DNA of 64,000 nucleotides, from NCBI GenBank assembly GCA_947504205.1, contig CANNGL010000001.1, positions 620,001 through 684,000 of the forward strand. The letters run 5' to 3'. Of this stretch, positions 36,653-45,374 are shown piece by piece. Position 1 is the first letter of the stretch, and each line of letters starts with the position of its first letter. The notes beneath the pieces were generated by a model that had not been told where the DNA came from, ran no database searches, and was given only the letters and a program-made list of their open reading frames with translations. The DNA comes from an uncultured Litoreibacter sp. Lineage in GTDB: Bacteria; Pseudomonadota; Alphaproteobacteria; Rhodobacterales; Rhodobacteraceae. The translations under genes and the position numbers were made by a program.

Positions 36653-38953
36653 ATGCCGCGCGATACTCTTCCTGTGCTTGACGAACCGAAAGCTGGACGG
36701 CTGACGATCCAATATGGACCGACCGCTGATACCAAACTCGTCGAGAACCCACCGCGGTTTACGTGGATTCCAGTCATTGAAGAAGAGGCGCGCTACGTCC
36801 TGCGGATCAAGGGGCCGGACGGGGAGCGTGTCTATGACGACATACCCTTAAACTTCTTCACCCCACCTGATGTCTTGGCTCCGGGAGAGTATGGCTGGTC
36901 CTACGCCACCTGGGATGCTGAAGATGCGAAACCGGCCAGCGGTTGGAGTACGACCCGTAAGTTCGTCATCAATGATGAGTTAACAGAAACGCCGTTGCCG
37001 TCTCGCGTTGACCGGCTTGCCAAGCTCGACGACGGACACCCGCGCCTATGGATGACCCAAGAGCGATTGGCGGCGTTCAAATCGGCTGTAAAAGCCGATC
37101 CGGATCATTGCACATGGTCCACTTTCTTCGAGAAATCCGCACTGCCATGGATGGACCGCGATGTGATGGCGGAACCGGCAGGTTATCCAAATCATAAACG
37201 CGTCGCGTCGGTCTGGCGGCAGACCTACATTGATTGTCAGGAGCTGCTTTATGCGATCCGGCATCTGGCCATAGGCGGCAAGGTTACTGATGACGCAGAA
37301 ATGCTGGGCCGCGCCAAAGATTGGCTTCTGGCGGCGGCCTCGTGGGCACCTGACGGTGTGACCTCGCGCGCCTATACCGATGAGTGGGCCTTTCGGGTAA
37401 ACCTCGCGCTCGCCTGGGGGTATGATTGGCTTCACGATCAACTGAATGATGAAGAACGCGAAGCCGTGCGTGTGGCGCTTTTGGCGCGGACACGGGAGAC
37501 GGCGGACCACATCATCCAGAACGCACGCATCCAACTATTTCCATTCGACAGCCATGCGGTGCGTGCGGTGTCCGCTGTGTTGCTTCCCTCTGCGATTGCG
37601 CTGCTCGGGGAAGCGGAAGAGGCCGAAGACTGGTTACATTACGCGATCGAGTTTCTGTCGACCGTTTATTCGCCTTGGGGCGATAGCGATGGAGGCTGGG
37701 CTGAGGGGCCGCATTATTGGATGACCGGAATGGCGTATCTGATCGATGCTGCAAATCTTCTGAAAAGCTACACCGGTATTGATCTCTATCAACGGCCGTT
37801 CTTTCAGAAAACAGGTGACTTTCCCTTATACACCAAAGCGCCAGACACGCGTCGCGCGACCTTTGGGGACGACAGCACAATGGGCGACCTGCCTGCGGTC
37901 AAAATCGGGTTCAACCTGCGCCAGTTTGCCGGTGTGACAGGCAACGGCGCTTATCAGTGGTATTACGATGAGATAAAACGCACCAATCCCGGCACAGAGA
38001 TGGAGTTTTACAACTGGGGTTGGTGGGACTTCAATTTCGACGAACTCACATACCGCACCGATTTTCCCGAGGTAGAGGCGACAGCGCCGAAAGACGGGCT
38101 GCGTTGGTTCGGAGAAGTTGGCTGGGTCGCGATCCAGCAGGATATGAGCAGCCCCGAAGATCACATTCAGTTTGTGTTCAAATCCTCGCCCTTCGGGTCG
38201 GTTAGCCACAGCCACGGGGATCAGAATGCGTTTTGCCTGTCTGCCTATGGGGAGGATCTGGCGATCCAGTCGGGGCATTATGTGGCGTTCAACTCGTCCA
38301 TGCATCGTCTTTGGCGGCGCCAGACCCGTTCAAAAAACGCCGTTCTGATCAATGGAAAGGGGCAGTACGCCGAGAATGACAAGGCCAAGGCGATGGCCGC
38401 AACTGGTAAGATTGTTGCTGCGGAAGAGCGGGAAGATCACATCTTCATTCACGGCGATGCCACGGCTGCGTATCAGAGTCTGGCGCCCGAAGTGACACGG
38501 GTCGAACGCGAAATATACTTCGTTCGAGGCAGTTATTTCGTCATCGTTGATAAGGTGGATGCAGATGAGCCTGTCACCCTGGACTGGCTCCTCCATGCCA
38601 ATACACCGTTTGAGTTAGGCAAGACATCGTTCCGCAACACAGGCGAGAAGGCCGGGTTTTATGGTCAGGTCGTCTGGTCCGAGGCGGGCAAGCCTGAGAT
38701 AACTCAAGAAACCGGTTTCCCTGATGTGGACCCGATCGATTACGACGGGTTGCCGGTCAGTACATTTCTTAGCGCGCGCTACCCTGCCGCCAACCGACAC
38801 CGGGTGGCCACGCTGCTAGTGCCCTACAAGCTCGACGCGCCGAAACGGATTTTCAATTTCATGGACGATCAAGGTTATGACGCCGATCTCTATTTCACCG
38901 ATGCCGAGGAGAACACATTCAAAGTCGTTCTCAAGAAACTCGCCAACTCATAG
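36653..38953 (+). CDS. Oligoalginate lyase of polysaccharide lyase family 15
   Basis: This 766-residue protein is collinear with exolyase Atu3025 of Agrobacterium: an N-terminal beta domain (LTIQYGP onward), an (alpha/alpha) toroid (about 110-440) and a C-terminal beta-sheet domain of heparinase II/III type. His301 (FDSHAVR), Tyr355 (EGPHYWMTG) and His521 (SHSHGDQNAF) fall exactly 10 residues before His311, Tyr365 and His531 of Atu3025 as recalled. It has no signal peptide, so it acts in the cytoplasm on imported oligomers, releasing unsaturated monouronates. ATG 36653 is preferred over a TTG six codons upstream. Confidence 0.92.
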   Translation: MPRDTLPVLDEPKAGRLTIQYGPTADTKLVENPPRFTWIPVIEEEARYVLRIKGPDGERVYDDIPLNFFTPPDVLAPGEYGWSYATWDAEDAKPASGWSTTRKFVINDELTETPLPSRVDRLAKLDDGHPRLWMTQERLAAFKSAVKADPDHCTWSTFFEKSALPWMDRDVMAEPAGYPNHKRVASVWRQTYIDCQELLYAIRHLAIGGKVTDDAEMLGRAKDWLLAAASWAPDGVTSRAYTDEWAFRVNLALAWGYDWLHDQLNDEEREAVRVALLARTRETADHIIQNARIQLFPFDSHAVRAVSAVLLPSAIALLGEAEEAEDWLHYAIEFLSTVYSPWGDSDGGWAEGPHYWMTGMAYLIDAANLLKSYTGIDLYQRPFFQKTGDFPLYTKAPDTRRATFGDDSTMGDLPAVKIGFNLRQFAGVTGNGAYQWYYDEIKRTNPGTEMEFYNWGWWDFNFDELTYRTDFPEVEATAPKDGLRWFGEVGWVAIQQDMSSPEDHIQFVFKSSPFGSVSHSHGDQNAFCLSAYGEDLAIQSGHYVAFNSSMHRLWRRQTRSKNAVLINGKGQYAENDKAKAMAATGKIVAAEEREDHIFIHGDATAAYQSLAPEVTRVEREIYFVRGSYFVIVDKVDADEPVTLDWLLHANTPFELGKTSFRNTGEKAGFYGQVVWSEAGKPEITQETGFPDVDPIDYDGLPVSTFLSARYPAANRHRVATLLVPYKLDAPKRIFNFMDDQGYDADLYFTDAEENTFKVVLKKLANS

Positions 38954-38973
38954 GATGCACAGGAAGGACTGAA

Positions 38974-39717
38974 ATGAAACTTGCAGGAAAAACCGCCATC
39001 ATCACCGGGGGTGGGCGAGATATCGGTGCAGCGGTTGCGATCAAATTGGCCGCAGAGGGTGCGAATGTCGCCATTAATTATTTTGCCAGCAGTGCAGGCG
39101 CGGATAAAACCGTTGCACATATCGAAGCTGCCGGTGGCAAGGCCTTTGCCATGCAAGGTGATCTGAAAAAAGAAGATGATGTCAGCGCGCTCATCGCCAA
39201 AACTGTGGACACCTTCGGCGGTATCGATGTGCTCGTGAACAACGCCGGTGGTTTGGTCGCGCGCAAGAAGATTTCTGAGATGTCACTTTTGCACTGGAAA
39301 GAGGTGTTGGACGTCAATCTTACCAGCACGTTCTTGATGACAAATGCCTGCCTTCAGCACATGAAGTCGGGGGCTATCGTGAATCTGGCAAGTCAGGCAG
39401 GACGGGACGGTGGCGGGCCGGGGGCTGTCCCCTATGCAACGTCGAAGGGTGCCGTAATGACAATGACGCGCGGACTGGCGAAAGAGCTTGGGCCCGACAT
39501 TCGTGTGAATGCGCTCTGCCCGGGCATGATTGATACCGATTTTCATAACATCCACACTCCAGATGCAGGTCGCCGTGGCTTTGAAGCCAACGCACCGCTG
39601 AAGCGTCAAGGCCATGTCGATGATGCGGCGAACCTTGTCCTGTTTCTTGCTTGCGATGACAGCGCCTTCATAACGGGCGCAAACATCGACATTAACGGGG
39701 GAATGTTGTTCTCGTAG
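38974..39717 (+). CDS. SDR family oxidoreductase, probable DEH reductase
   Basis: This 247-residue classical short-chain dehydrogenase has the NNAG motif, Ser-Tyr-Lys catalysis with YATSKGAV, and the C-terminal IDINGGML. The nucleotide loop reads TGGGRDIG, with Asp where most members have Gly. It is the last gene of the ABC/lyase operon, 20 bp behind the lyase gene with AGGAAGGA before ATG. The position matches DEH reductases of alginate pathways, which reduce 4-deoxy-5-hexoseulose uronate to KDG. The activity is inferred from context. Confidence 0.75.
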   Translation: MKLAGKTAIITGGGRDIGAAVAIKLAAEGANVAINYFASSAGADKTVAHIEAAGGKAFAMQGDLKKEDDVSALIAKTVDTFGGIDVLVNNAGGLVARKKISEMSLLHWKEVLDVNLTSTFLMTNACLQHMKSGAIVNLASQAGRDGGGPGAVPYATSKGAVMTMTRGLAKELGPDIRVNALCPGMIDTDFHNIHTPDAGRRGFEANAPLKRQGHVDDAANLVLFLACDDSAFITGANIDINGGMLFS

Positions 39718-39735
39718 CCGGGTTCAGGGGCCCGG
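39718..39735. terminator. Short hairpin between converging operons
   Basis: CCGGG (39718-39722) pairs with CCCGG (39731-39735) in the 19-bp gap between the SDR and the second GntR gene. The stem is only 5 bp and has no T tract, so it is at best a weak bidirectional terminator. Confidence 0.3.
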
Positions 39736-39736
39736 A

Positions 39737-40420
39737 TCAGTCTTCGAAGTAAGACGGGTGTTCCTGCTGCACAGCTTTCAGCGTTACATCCAGACGCGAG
39801 AGATGTTTCATGCCAGCTTCAACGATGGCTGCTTCGTCGCCGCTTTCAAGATGTCGCACGATCTCTGTGTGGTCGCCCAAGAGCTCCCGCATGTGCTCGC
39901 TATCAGCGATACTGAGCAGACATAGCCGGTCGATTTCCCGTTTGGCTTCACCGATTATGTCGAAGGCATAGGGAACCTTGCCTGCGGCACACAGCCTTTT
40001 GTGAAACTGAGCGTCCAGATCATGGAACTTGGTTAGCGCACCATCGGCGATGGCGGCGCGCTGTTGGTCGAGGCACTTATGCAGGCTTTCAAGATCCCGT
40101 TTGGTCCAGTTCGCAACGGCGCGCCTGAGCACCTCACATTCGACCGTCTCTCGGAGAAACCTTGCGGAGGTGATGGCCTTGTTTGAAAACCGTTTCACGA
40201 CGGTGGCCTTTTGCGGGCGCACCAGCAAAAGACCAAGATTCTCAAGTCTGGCGAATGCGTCTCTCACAGGTTGACGCGAGACCTCTAGCTGGCTTGCCAC
40301 ATCTGCCTCAGAAATTTTCGCGCCGGGTAGCAGTTCAAGTGTCGAAATACGCTCGAACAGAAAATCGAATACGTAGTCGGCGGTCGTTTTGCGTCGCATC
40401 AACGGGACAACGTTAGCCAT
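39737..40420 (-). CDS. GntR family regulator, FCD type (second paralogue)
   Basis: This 227-residue FadR-type regulator has helix-turn-helix DVASQLEVSRQPVRDAFARL, with the same recognition helix SRQPVRDAF as the regulator at 31167-31856, and an FCD domain with DAQFHKRL. The two share most of the plan and many residues, including RPQ.AT.V and EVLRRA. It is the last gene of the TRAP/kdu arm but lies 122 bp behind kduD, so it may have its own promoter. Confidence 0.9.
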   Translation of the reverse strand: MANVVPLMRRKTTADYVFDFLFERISTLELLPGAKISEADVASQLEVSRQPVRDAFARLENLGLLLVRPQKATVVKRFSNKAITSARFLRETVECEVLRRAVANWTKRDLESLHKCLDQQRAAIADGALTKFHDLDAQFHKRLCAAGKVPYAFDIIGEAKREIDRLCLLSIADSEHMRELLGDHTEIVRHLESGDEAAIVEAGMKHLSRLDVTLKAVQQEHPSYFED

Positions 40421-40542
40421 GGTCTTCGTCTCTCTCTGGGCGTGCCAAGTCTATGGCCGCTTGCGCATTTCTGAGTGCCCTGAGGCAGGCACGGATTGGT
40501 CAAACAGTCTCTTACTGCCTCTCTGATGTGCTGGCTACCACG

Positions 40543-41268
40543 TTATCTTGCCAGCCAGCCCCCATCGACATTCAGGATCGAACCGTGGATGTACTTGGCT
40601 GCAGATGATGCGAGAAATACCGCGGCTTCCGCGATGTCATCTGGATCACCCCACCTGCCAGCGGGAATCCGATCCAGGATCGCCTTGTTTCGCTCGGGGT
40701 CTGCGCGCAGGGCGGTCGTGTTGTTTGTTGCTATGTATCCGGGTGCGATGGCATTTACGTTGATGCCGCCCGCGGCCCATTCGTTCGCCATGATCTTGGT
40801 CAGGCCCGCCAGACCATGCTTGCTGGCCGTATAGGACGGTACGCGAATGCCGCCTTGAAAAGAGAGAAGGGAAGCAATGTTGACGATCTTCCCTGACCCA
40901 CGAGGCAGGGCAGCCTTTGCGAATGCCTGAGAGGTAAAGAATGCGGCCTTCAGGTTCACATCCATCACCTCATCCCAGTCGGTCTCACCAAAGTTGACGC
41001 TATCTTCGCGTCGAATGATCCCGGCATTGTTGACAAGTATATTGATTGTGCGATCGGCAAATGTATCCTTGGCGGCCATAGGGTTTGCGAAATCGAGGGC
41101 GATCTCCTCGGCATTGTCGATCTGAGCTACGGTCTCGGCACAAGACGACCTGCCGGCGCAAATGACATGCGCACCAGCACGTCCCATTGCGACAGCGATT
41201 GCTTGGCCGATGCCGGTGTTGGCGCCGGTCACAAGTGCGGTCTGGCCTTTCAGGCTAAAGGCATTCAT
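40543..41268 (-). CDS. kduD: 2-dehydro-3-deoxy-D-gluconate 5-dehydrogenase
   Basis: This 241-residue SDR reduces 2,5-diketo-3-deoxygluconate (DKII) to KDG with NADH. It has the cofactor loop TGANTGIGQ (about 14-22), NNAGIIRRED, the catalytic YTASKHG and the end SILNVDGGW. It overlaps kduI by 4 bp, so both steps of the DKI-DKII-KDG route are translationally coupled. Confidence 0.92.
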   Translation of the reverse strand: MNAFSLKGQTALVTGANTGIGQAIAVAMGRAGAHVICAGRSSCAETVAQIDNAEEIALDFANPMAAKDTFADRTINILVNNAGIIRREDSVNFGETDWDEVMDVNLKAAFFTSQAFAKAALPRGSGKIVNIASLLSFQGGIRVPSYTASKHGLAGLTKIMANEWAAGGINVNAIAPGYIATNNTTALRADPERNKAILDRIPAGRWGDPDDIAEAAVFLASSAAKYIHGSILNVDGGWLAR

Positions 41269-42092
41269 CGCAGTTCATCCATGCCCACCATGTCCATATC
41301 GGTGAAGTCGACATTATCACCAGCCATGGTCCAGCAAAAAGTGTAAGCGGCTGTTCCAGCTCCACAATGGATCGACCAAGGCGGGGAGATCACCAATTCC
41401 TCGTTGGCCATGACAAGATGTCGTGTCTCATCAGGCTTGCCCATGAAGTGGAAAATGCGGGCATCTTCTGGTACATCGAAATAGAGGTAAGCCTCCATCC
41501 GTCGGTCGTGCAAATGGGCGGGCATCGTGTTCCACAAACTGCCCGGCTGGAACTGTGTATATCCCATAGCTAACTGACAGGTGTCGCAGACCTCCGGGTG
41601 CAGGAACTGGATGATGGTTCGTTCATTCGCGGTCTCACGGCTGCCGAGGTCCACGCGACGAGCATCACCAAGTTTGATCAGCTTAGTCGGGCAGGTGCGG
41701 TGTGCTGGCGCGGAGGTGATATAAAACCGACCACCACCGGAAAACGTGACTGGTCCCGATCCCATGCCGATATAGAGAAGCTCTCCATTCTCCAGAGTAT
41801 GCTCGTCATCGCCTGCGCTAACTTGGCCTGCCTCACCAATGTTGAGCACCCCCATCTCGCGCCGATCAAGAAAGCCTGCGGTGCCTGTCTCCGCCATATG
41901 GTCCAGCGTTAGAGTGCCGGATCCGGGCACGGCGCTGCCAACGATCAGCCGGTCGTAATGGGAGTAGATCAGATCAATCACTCCTTCTGCGAACAGGTCA
42001 CCGCGATGGAAATGTGACCGCAGGCCATCGGTATCGAGCGTCTTGGTGGTCTCCGGATCAATGGCGTACCGGGTTTCTGTCTTGAGGGTCAT
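41265..42092 (-). CDS. kduI: 5-dehydro-4-deoxy-D-glucuronate isomerase
   Basis: This 275-residue double-cupin isomerase converts 5-keto-4-deoxyuronate to 2,5-diketo-3-deoxygluconate. The metal site is visible as AHLHDRRMEAY (two His and Glu) near 193-203 and a further His in PPWSIHCG near 243. The N-terminal YDRLIVGSAVPG is a family marker. Length matches E. coli KduI. It is 12 bp behind kdgF. Confidence 0.95.
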   Translation of the reverse strand: MTLKTETRYAIDPETTKTLDTDGLRSHFHRGDLFAEGVIDLIYSHYDRLIVGSAVPGSGTLTLDHMAETGTAGFLDRREMGVLNIGEAGQVSAGDDEHTLENGELLYIGMGSGPVTFSGGGRFYITSAPAHRTCPTKLIKLGDARRVDLGSRETANERTIIQFLHPEVCDTCQLAMGYTQFQPGSLWNTMPAHLHDRRMEAYLYFDVPEDARIFHFMGKPDETRHLVMANEELVISPPWSIHCGAGTAAYTFCWTMAGDNVDFTDMDMVGMDELR

Positions 42093-42104
42093 ATCGTTTC
42101 CTTA

Positions 42105-42416
42105 TTAGAGAAAATCATCTCGGCGGGGGGTAAAACCATCAATCAGCTGTCCCGGCTCAAGGCAGATGCAGCCGTGAACTGCCTCGGATGGAATGACAAA
42201 GCTGTCTCCAGGGCCAACTTCAAATTCCTTATCGTCTACAGTGAAGCGGAACCGCCCGCTTTCGACATAGGTGGATTGGACATGAGGGTGATTGTGCAGC
42301 TTGCCTTCGGCACCTGCTTCGGCAAATCGAAATGCTACAACCATCATCTCCTTGCTTTCCGACAGAACCTGCCGTGTTACACCGGGGTCCGTGTCAATTA
42401 CCGGGAATGTGCTCAT
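42105..42416 (-). CDS. kdgF: KdgF, cupin acting on unsaturated uronates
   Basis: This 103-residue single-domain cupin has metal-binding HNHPHVQST (three His near 42-46), ESGRFRFTV and a later VHG. KdgF speeds ring opening of 4,5-unsaturated uronate monomers, from pectin or alginate lyases, to the linear 5-keto-4-deoxyuronate. It therefore links the PL15 lyase to KduI/KduD and the SDR. It lies between the TRAP genes and kduI in the same direction. Confidence 0.9.
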   Translation of the reverse strand: MSTFPVIDTDPGVTRQVLSESKEMMVVAFRFAEAGAEGKLHNHPHVQSTYVESGRFRFTVDDKEFEVGPGDSFVIPSEAVHGCICLEPGQLIDGFTPRRDDFL

Positions 42417-42443
42417 TTGCTGCCTCCTTGACTATTGCCTTTG

Positions 42444-42472
42444 AGCGGCGACGTCGGCTTACCCTCGCCGCT
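42444..42472 (-). other. Intra-operon hairpin between dctM and kdgF
   Basis: AGCGGCG (42444-42450) pairs with CGCCGCT (42466-42472) around 15 nt, just beyond the dctM stop. The stem sequence is the same as in the hairpin at 36600. No T tract follows. Confidence 0.45.
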
Positions 42473-42487
42473 TATTGCATGGGTGAC

Positions 42488-43771
42488 CTAGCCGCTGATC
42501 AGATTTGGCAGGGTCAGTGAAACGGCCGGGATAAAAGTGATCAGCATCAGTGCGAAAAGGATCGCGATGTAGAACGGCCAGATCGTTCGCACTGCTTTCT
42601 CCATAGGCAGTTTGCCAACCGCGCATCCGACGAACAGGCAGGATCCAACGGGCGGCGTGCATAGCCCAAGGCCAAGATTGACCAAAAGGATCATGCCGAA
42701 CTGATGCGGATCGATGCCAATGCTTGTGGCTACAGGTAGGAAAATCGGTGTGCAGATGAGGATCAGGGCGGCCATATCCATGATCATGCCGAGTATCAGA
42801 AGCACGAGATTGATCATCAAAAGAATGAGGATTGGATTGCTGGTGATGTCTGTCATCAGCACCACGGCTTTGCTGGGCACTCGGTAGAATGTCAGCATGT
42901 AGGCGAAGGCTCCTGCGCAGGCGATCAGGATCATTACCATCGCCGTCGTTTTCACCGACTGGGCGACGGCCGTGCAAAAAGACTGCCAACTCACGGCACG
43001 GTAGACGAGCGCCGTTACCAGAAAGGCGTATACCGCTCCAAAGGCACCGGATTCTGTTACGGTGAATATGCCGGACAATACGCCGCCGACGATGATTACA
43101 GCCGTCAATAGCCCTGGAAGGGCGCCGACAAAAGATAGGAACAAGGCCTCAAGCCCAGGAAATTTCTCGGCCCGGTAACCGCGCTTCACGGCGACGAGAT
43201 AGGCTGCAAGAGCGAGGCAAAGGCACATCAGGATGCCGGGAAGGACACCTGCCAGGAAGAGCTTGGAGATTGATACTCCAGTTCCTGCGGCAATGGCGTA
43301 GATGATCATATTGTGGCTCGGCGGAATGATAATGCCCGCGATGGATGATGTTACAGTCACATTGACCGCATAATCGGCCTCATAGCCCTTTTCCTTCATC
43401 ACCGGCACCAGGATGGACCCGAGCGCCGAGATGTCAGCAATAGCCGAGCCGGAGATGCCGCCAAACAACATTGAGGAAAATACGTTCACGATACCAAGAC
43501 CGCCCCGGACCGCACCCACCGCTGCAGAGGCGAAACGGACCAGCCGCGCGGCGATGCCACCGTGAAACATCAGATCGCCTGCAAAGATGAAGAACGGGAT
43601 CGCCAATAGCGCATTGACGTTGATGCCGGAGATAATGCGCTGGAACCCAATCATCAGCGGCAAGCCCTCGAATGCGAAAGCTGAAAGCGCCGCGATCCCT
43701 AATGCAAAGGCTACCGGCGTTCCGATCGCCACACAGAAGGCGAACAGCCCGAGAAGAAGGTAAATTCCCAT
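42488..43771 (-). CDS. dctM: TRAP transporter large permease
   Basis: This 427-residue DctM subunit has about twelve membrane segments. ALLAIPFFIFAGDLM (near 54), the SGSAIADISALGSILVPVM stretch and the IIIPPSHNMIIYA motif (near 150) are typical. It uses the Na+ gradient to move the ligand delivered by DctP. It follows dctQ by 9 bp. In this context the ligand is probably a monomeric or unsaturated uronate. Confidence 0.93.
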   Translation of the reverse strand: MGIYLLLGLFAFCVAIGTPVAFALGIAALSAFAFEGLPLMIGFQRIISGINVNALLAIPFFIFAGDLMFHGGIAARLVRFASAAVGAVRGGLGIVNVFSSMLFGGISGSAIADISALGSILVPVMKEKGYEADYAVNVTVTSSIAGIIIPPSHNMIIYAIAAGTGVSISKLFLAGVLPGILMCLCLALAAYLVAVKRGYRAEKFPGLEALFLSFVGALPGLLTAVIIVGGVLSGIFTVTESGAFGAVYAFLVTALVYRAVSWQSFCTAVAQSVKTTAMVMILIACAGAFAYMLTFYRVPSKAVVLMTDITSNPILILLMINLVLLILGMIMDMAALILICTPIFLPVATSIGIDPHQFGMILLVNLGLGLCTPPVGSCLFVGCAVGKLPMEKAVRTIWPFYIAILFALMLITFIPAVSLTLPNLISG

Positions 43772-43780
43772 GTATGGTCC

Positions 43781-44308
43781 TTATTCGATACTGTCGCGGC
43801 GCATGTCCGCACCCATCGCAAGGCGGATCAGATGGCCAACAGAAAATAGCAAGATTAGTGCGCCACCGATTGTCAGGGGCAGCGAGCGCAGCCCTTCCGG
43901 GACTTGCAATAAGGGAACGAGCGATTCCCATTTGAAAATCGTCAATTTCAGCCCATACCAAAACATAAAGGCGCCGAAGACTGCCATGATGACGTCGGTC
44001 ATCACAACGAGTAAAGCCCTCAGCTTGCGAGGCACCGCCGTCCGCAGCATTACAACTGAAAGATGCGTATTATCGTGCACGCCTACAGCTGCTCCCAGAA
44101 ACGCAATGAGCATGACGAGCAAAAGCGAGGCTTGTTCCACCCAAGTTGGTGTTGCGTTTAGCACGTAACGGCCAAATACGAGCCAGCCACCGATGATCGT
44201 GAGCACCACCAGTGCGGCGCCTGTGAGGATACGACAAATGAATGCCAAGGCATCCAGAGCGCGATCCATCTGACGCAGGCCACTTGGTATGTCTGACGTG
44301 TCTTGCAT
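43781..44308 (-). CDS. dctQ: TRAP transporter small permease
   Basis: This 175-residue DctQ subunit has four membrane segments. The conserved FGRYVLNATPTWVEQASLLLVMLIAFLG-like middle marks the DctQ family. It pairs with DctM in the membrane complex. It lies 82 bp after dctP, with a hairpin in that gap (about 44336-44360), and directly before dctM. Confidence 0.92.
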   Translation of the reverse strand: MQDTSDIPSGLRQMDRALDALAFICRILTGAALVVLTIIGGWLVFGRYVLNATPTWVEQASLLLVMLIAFLGAAVGVHDNTHLSVVMLRTAVPRKLRALLVVMTDVIMAVFGAFMFWYGLKLTIFKWESLVPLLQVPEGLRSLPLTIGGALILLFSVGHLIRLAMGADMRRDSIE

Positions 44309-44390
44309 GATATCAACCTAGTGGATCCCAAGGACCCGACACCAGTATTCTGGGTGCCGGATCACTGGGAGGTTTGTCAGGCCCAATTTA

Positions 44391-45374
44391 TCAGTCTGTT
44401 GCCTGGATAAGTTCAACCAACGGGCGTAGATCTGGATTGGTTGCAAAGTAACCTTCGTAGACTGGTGCCATTGCTTCTTGGAATGGTGCTTTGTCGGCGA
44501 CGGCGTTCACAACAACGCCTGCGGCTTCAACGGCTTTGCGGCTTGCCTCTTCGCGCTTGGTCCAGAGCTCGCGCTGCATCAGCGCCGATTCCTGCGCAGC
44601 TTCCCGAACGGCTGCCTGCATGTCGGCCGACAATGCGTTGAATGTATCGGTGTTGATGCAGACGCATTCGGGGATGATCAGATGTTGAGACAGAGAGTAA
44701 AAGCCTGCGACCTCAAAATGCCCTGTCGATTCATATGATGGCCAGTTGTTTTCCGCGCCATCTACAACACCTGTGCTTAGGGCTTGGTACACCTCTGCGA
44801 AAGCCATCGGAGAGGGGTTGCCGCCCAGCTCTGCGATCATGCCTGTGAACAGATCGTTGTTCATCACCCGCACCTTCATTCCGACGACGTCAGCCGGTGT
44901 GTTGATCGGGCGATCTCCGTTATAGAACGAGCGCGCGCCAGCATCGTACCATGCAAGCGGTGTCAGCCCCTGTTCGGCCATGCCAGCGGCAATCGCGGCA
45001 CCACCTTCACCGTCAAGCACGCGGAACATATGGGCGACGTCTTTAAAGATGAACGGAAGTGACACAACATTTGCGGCAGGAACAATTGGACCAATTGGAC
45101 CCAAGTTGAAGTTGCCTATCTGGAGTCCGCCGAGCCGCACTTGCTCAATTGCATCGGGTTGGCTGCCAAGTGTGCCCCCATGGAACATTTGCAAGTTGAT
45201 TTCGCCGTTGGTTTTTTCCGAAACCAGCTCGGCGAAGGCATCCATCGCAATAGTGTTTGGGTATTCTTCGACGTGAATATTCCAACCGCGCCAATCTTCA
45301 GCAACGGCCACTTGTCCGGCAAATGCAAGCGCGATAGCAGCGCCAGCGACGGACTTGGTGAAATTGGTAATCAT
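44391..45374 (-). CDS. dctP: TRAP transporter substrate-binding protein
   Basis: This 327-residue periplasmic binding protein has a signal peptide (1-25, AGQVAVAED) and a DctP fold. Key stretches are LPFIFKDVAHMFRVLDG, the ligand-arginine region MKVRVMNNDLF with Arg near 170, and VDGAENNWPSYEST near 210. The arginine binds the carboxylate of acid ligands. It is the first gene of the TRAP-kdgF-kduI-kduD arm, and a GntR-type motif lies 114 bp upstream. Confidence 0.93.
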   Translation of the reverse strand: MITNFTKSVAGAAIALAFAGQVAVAEDWRGWNIHVEEYPNTIAMDAFAELVSEKTNGEINLQMFHGGTLGSQPDAIEQVRLGGLQIGNFNLGPIGPIVPAANVVSLPFIFKDVAHMFRVLDGEGGAAIAAGMAEQGLTPLAWYDAGARSFYNGDRPINTPADVVGMKVRVMNNDLFTGMIAELGGNPSPMAFAEVYQALSTGVVDGAENNWPSYESTGHFEVAGFYSLSQHLIIPECVCINTDTFNALSADMQAAVREAAQESALMQRELWTKREEASRKAVEAAGVVVNAVADKAPFQEAMAPVYEGYFATNPDLRPLVELIQATD

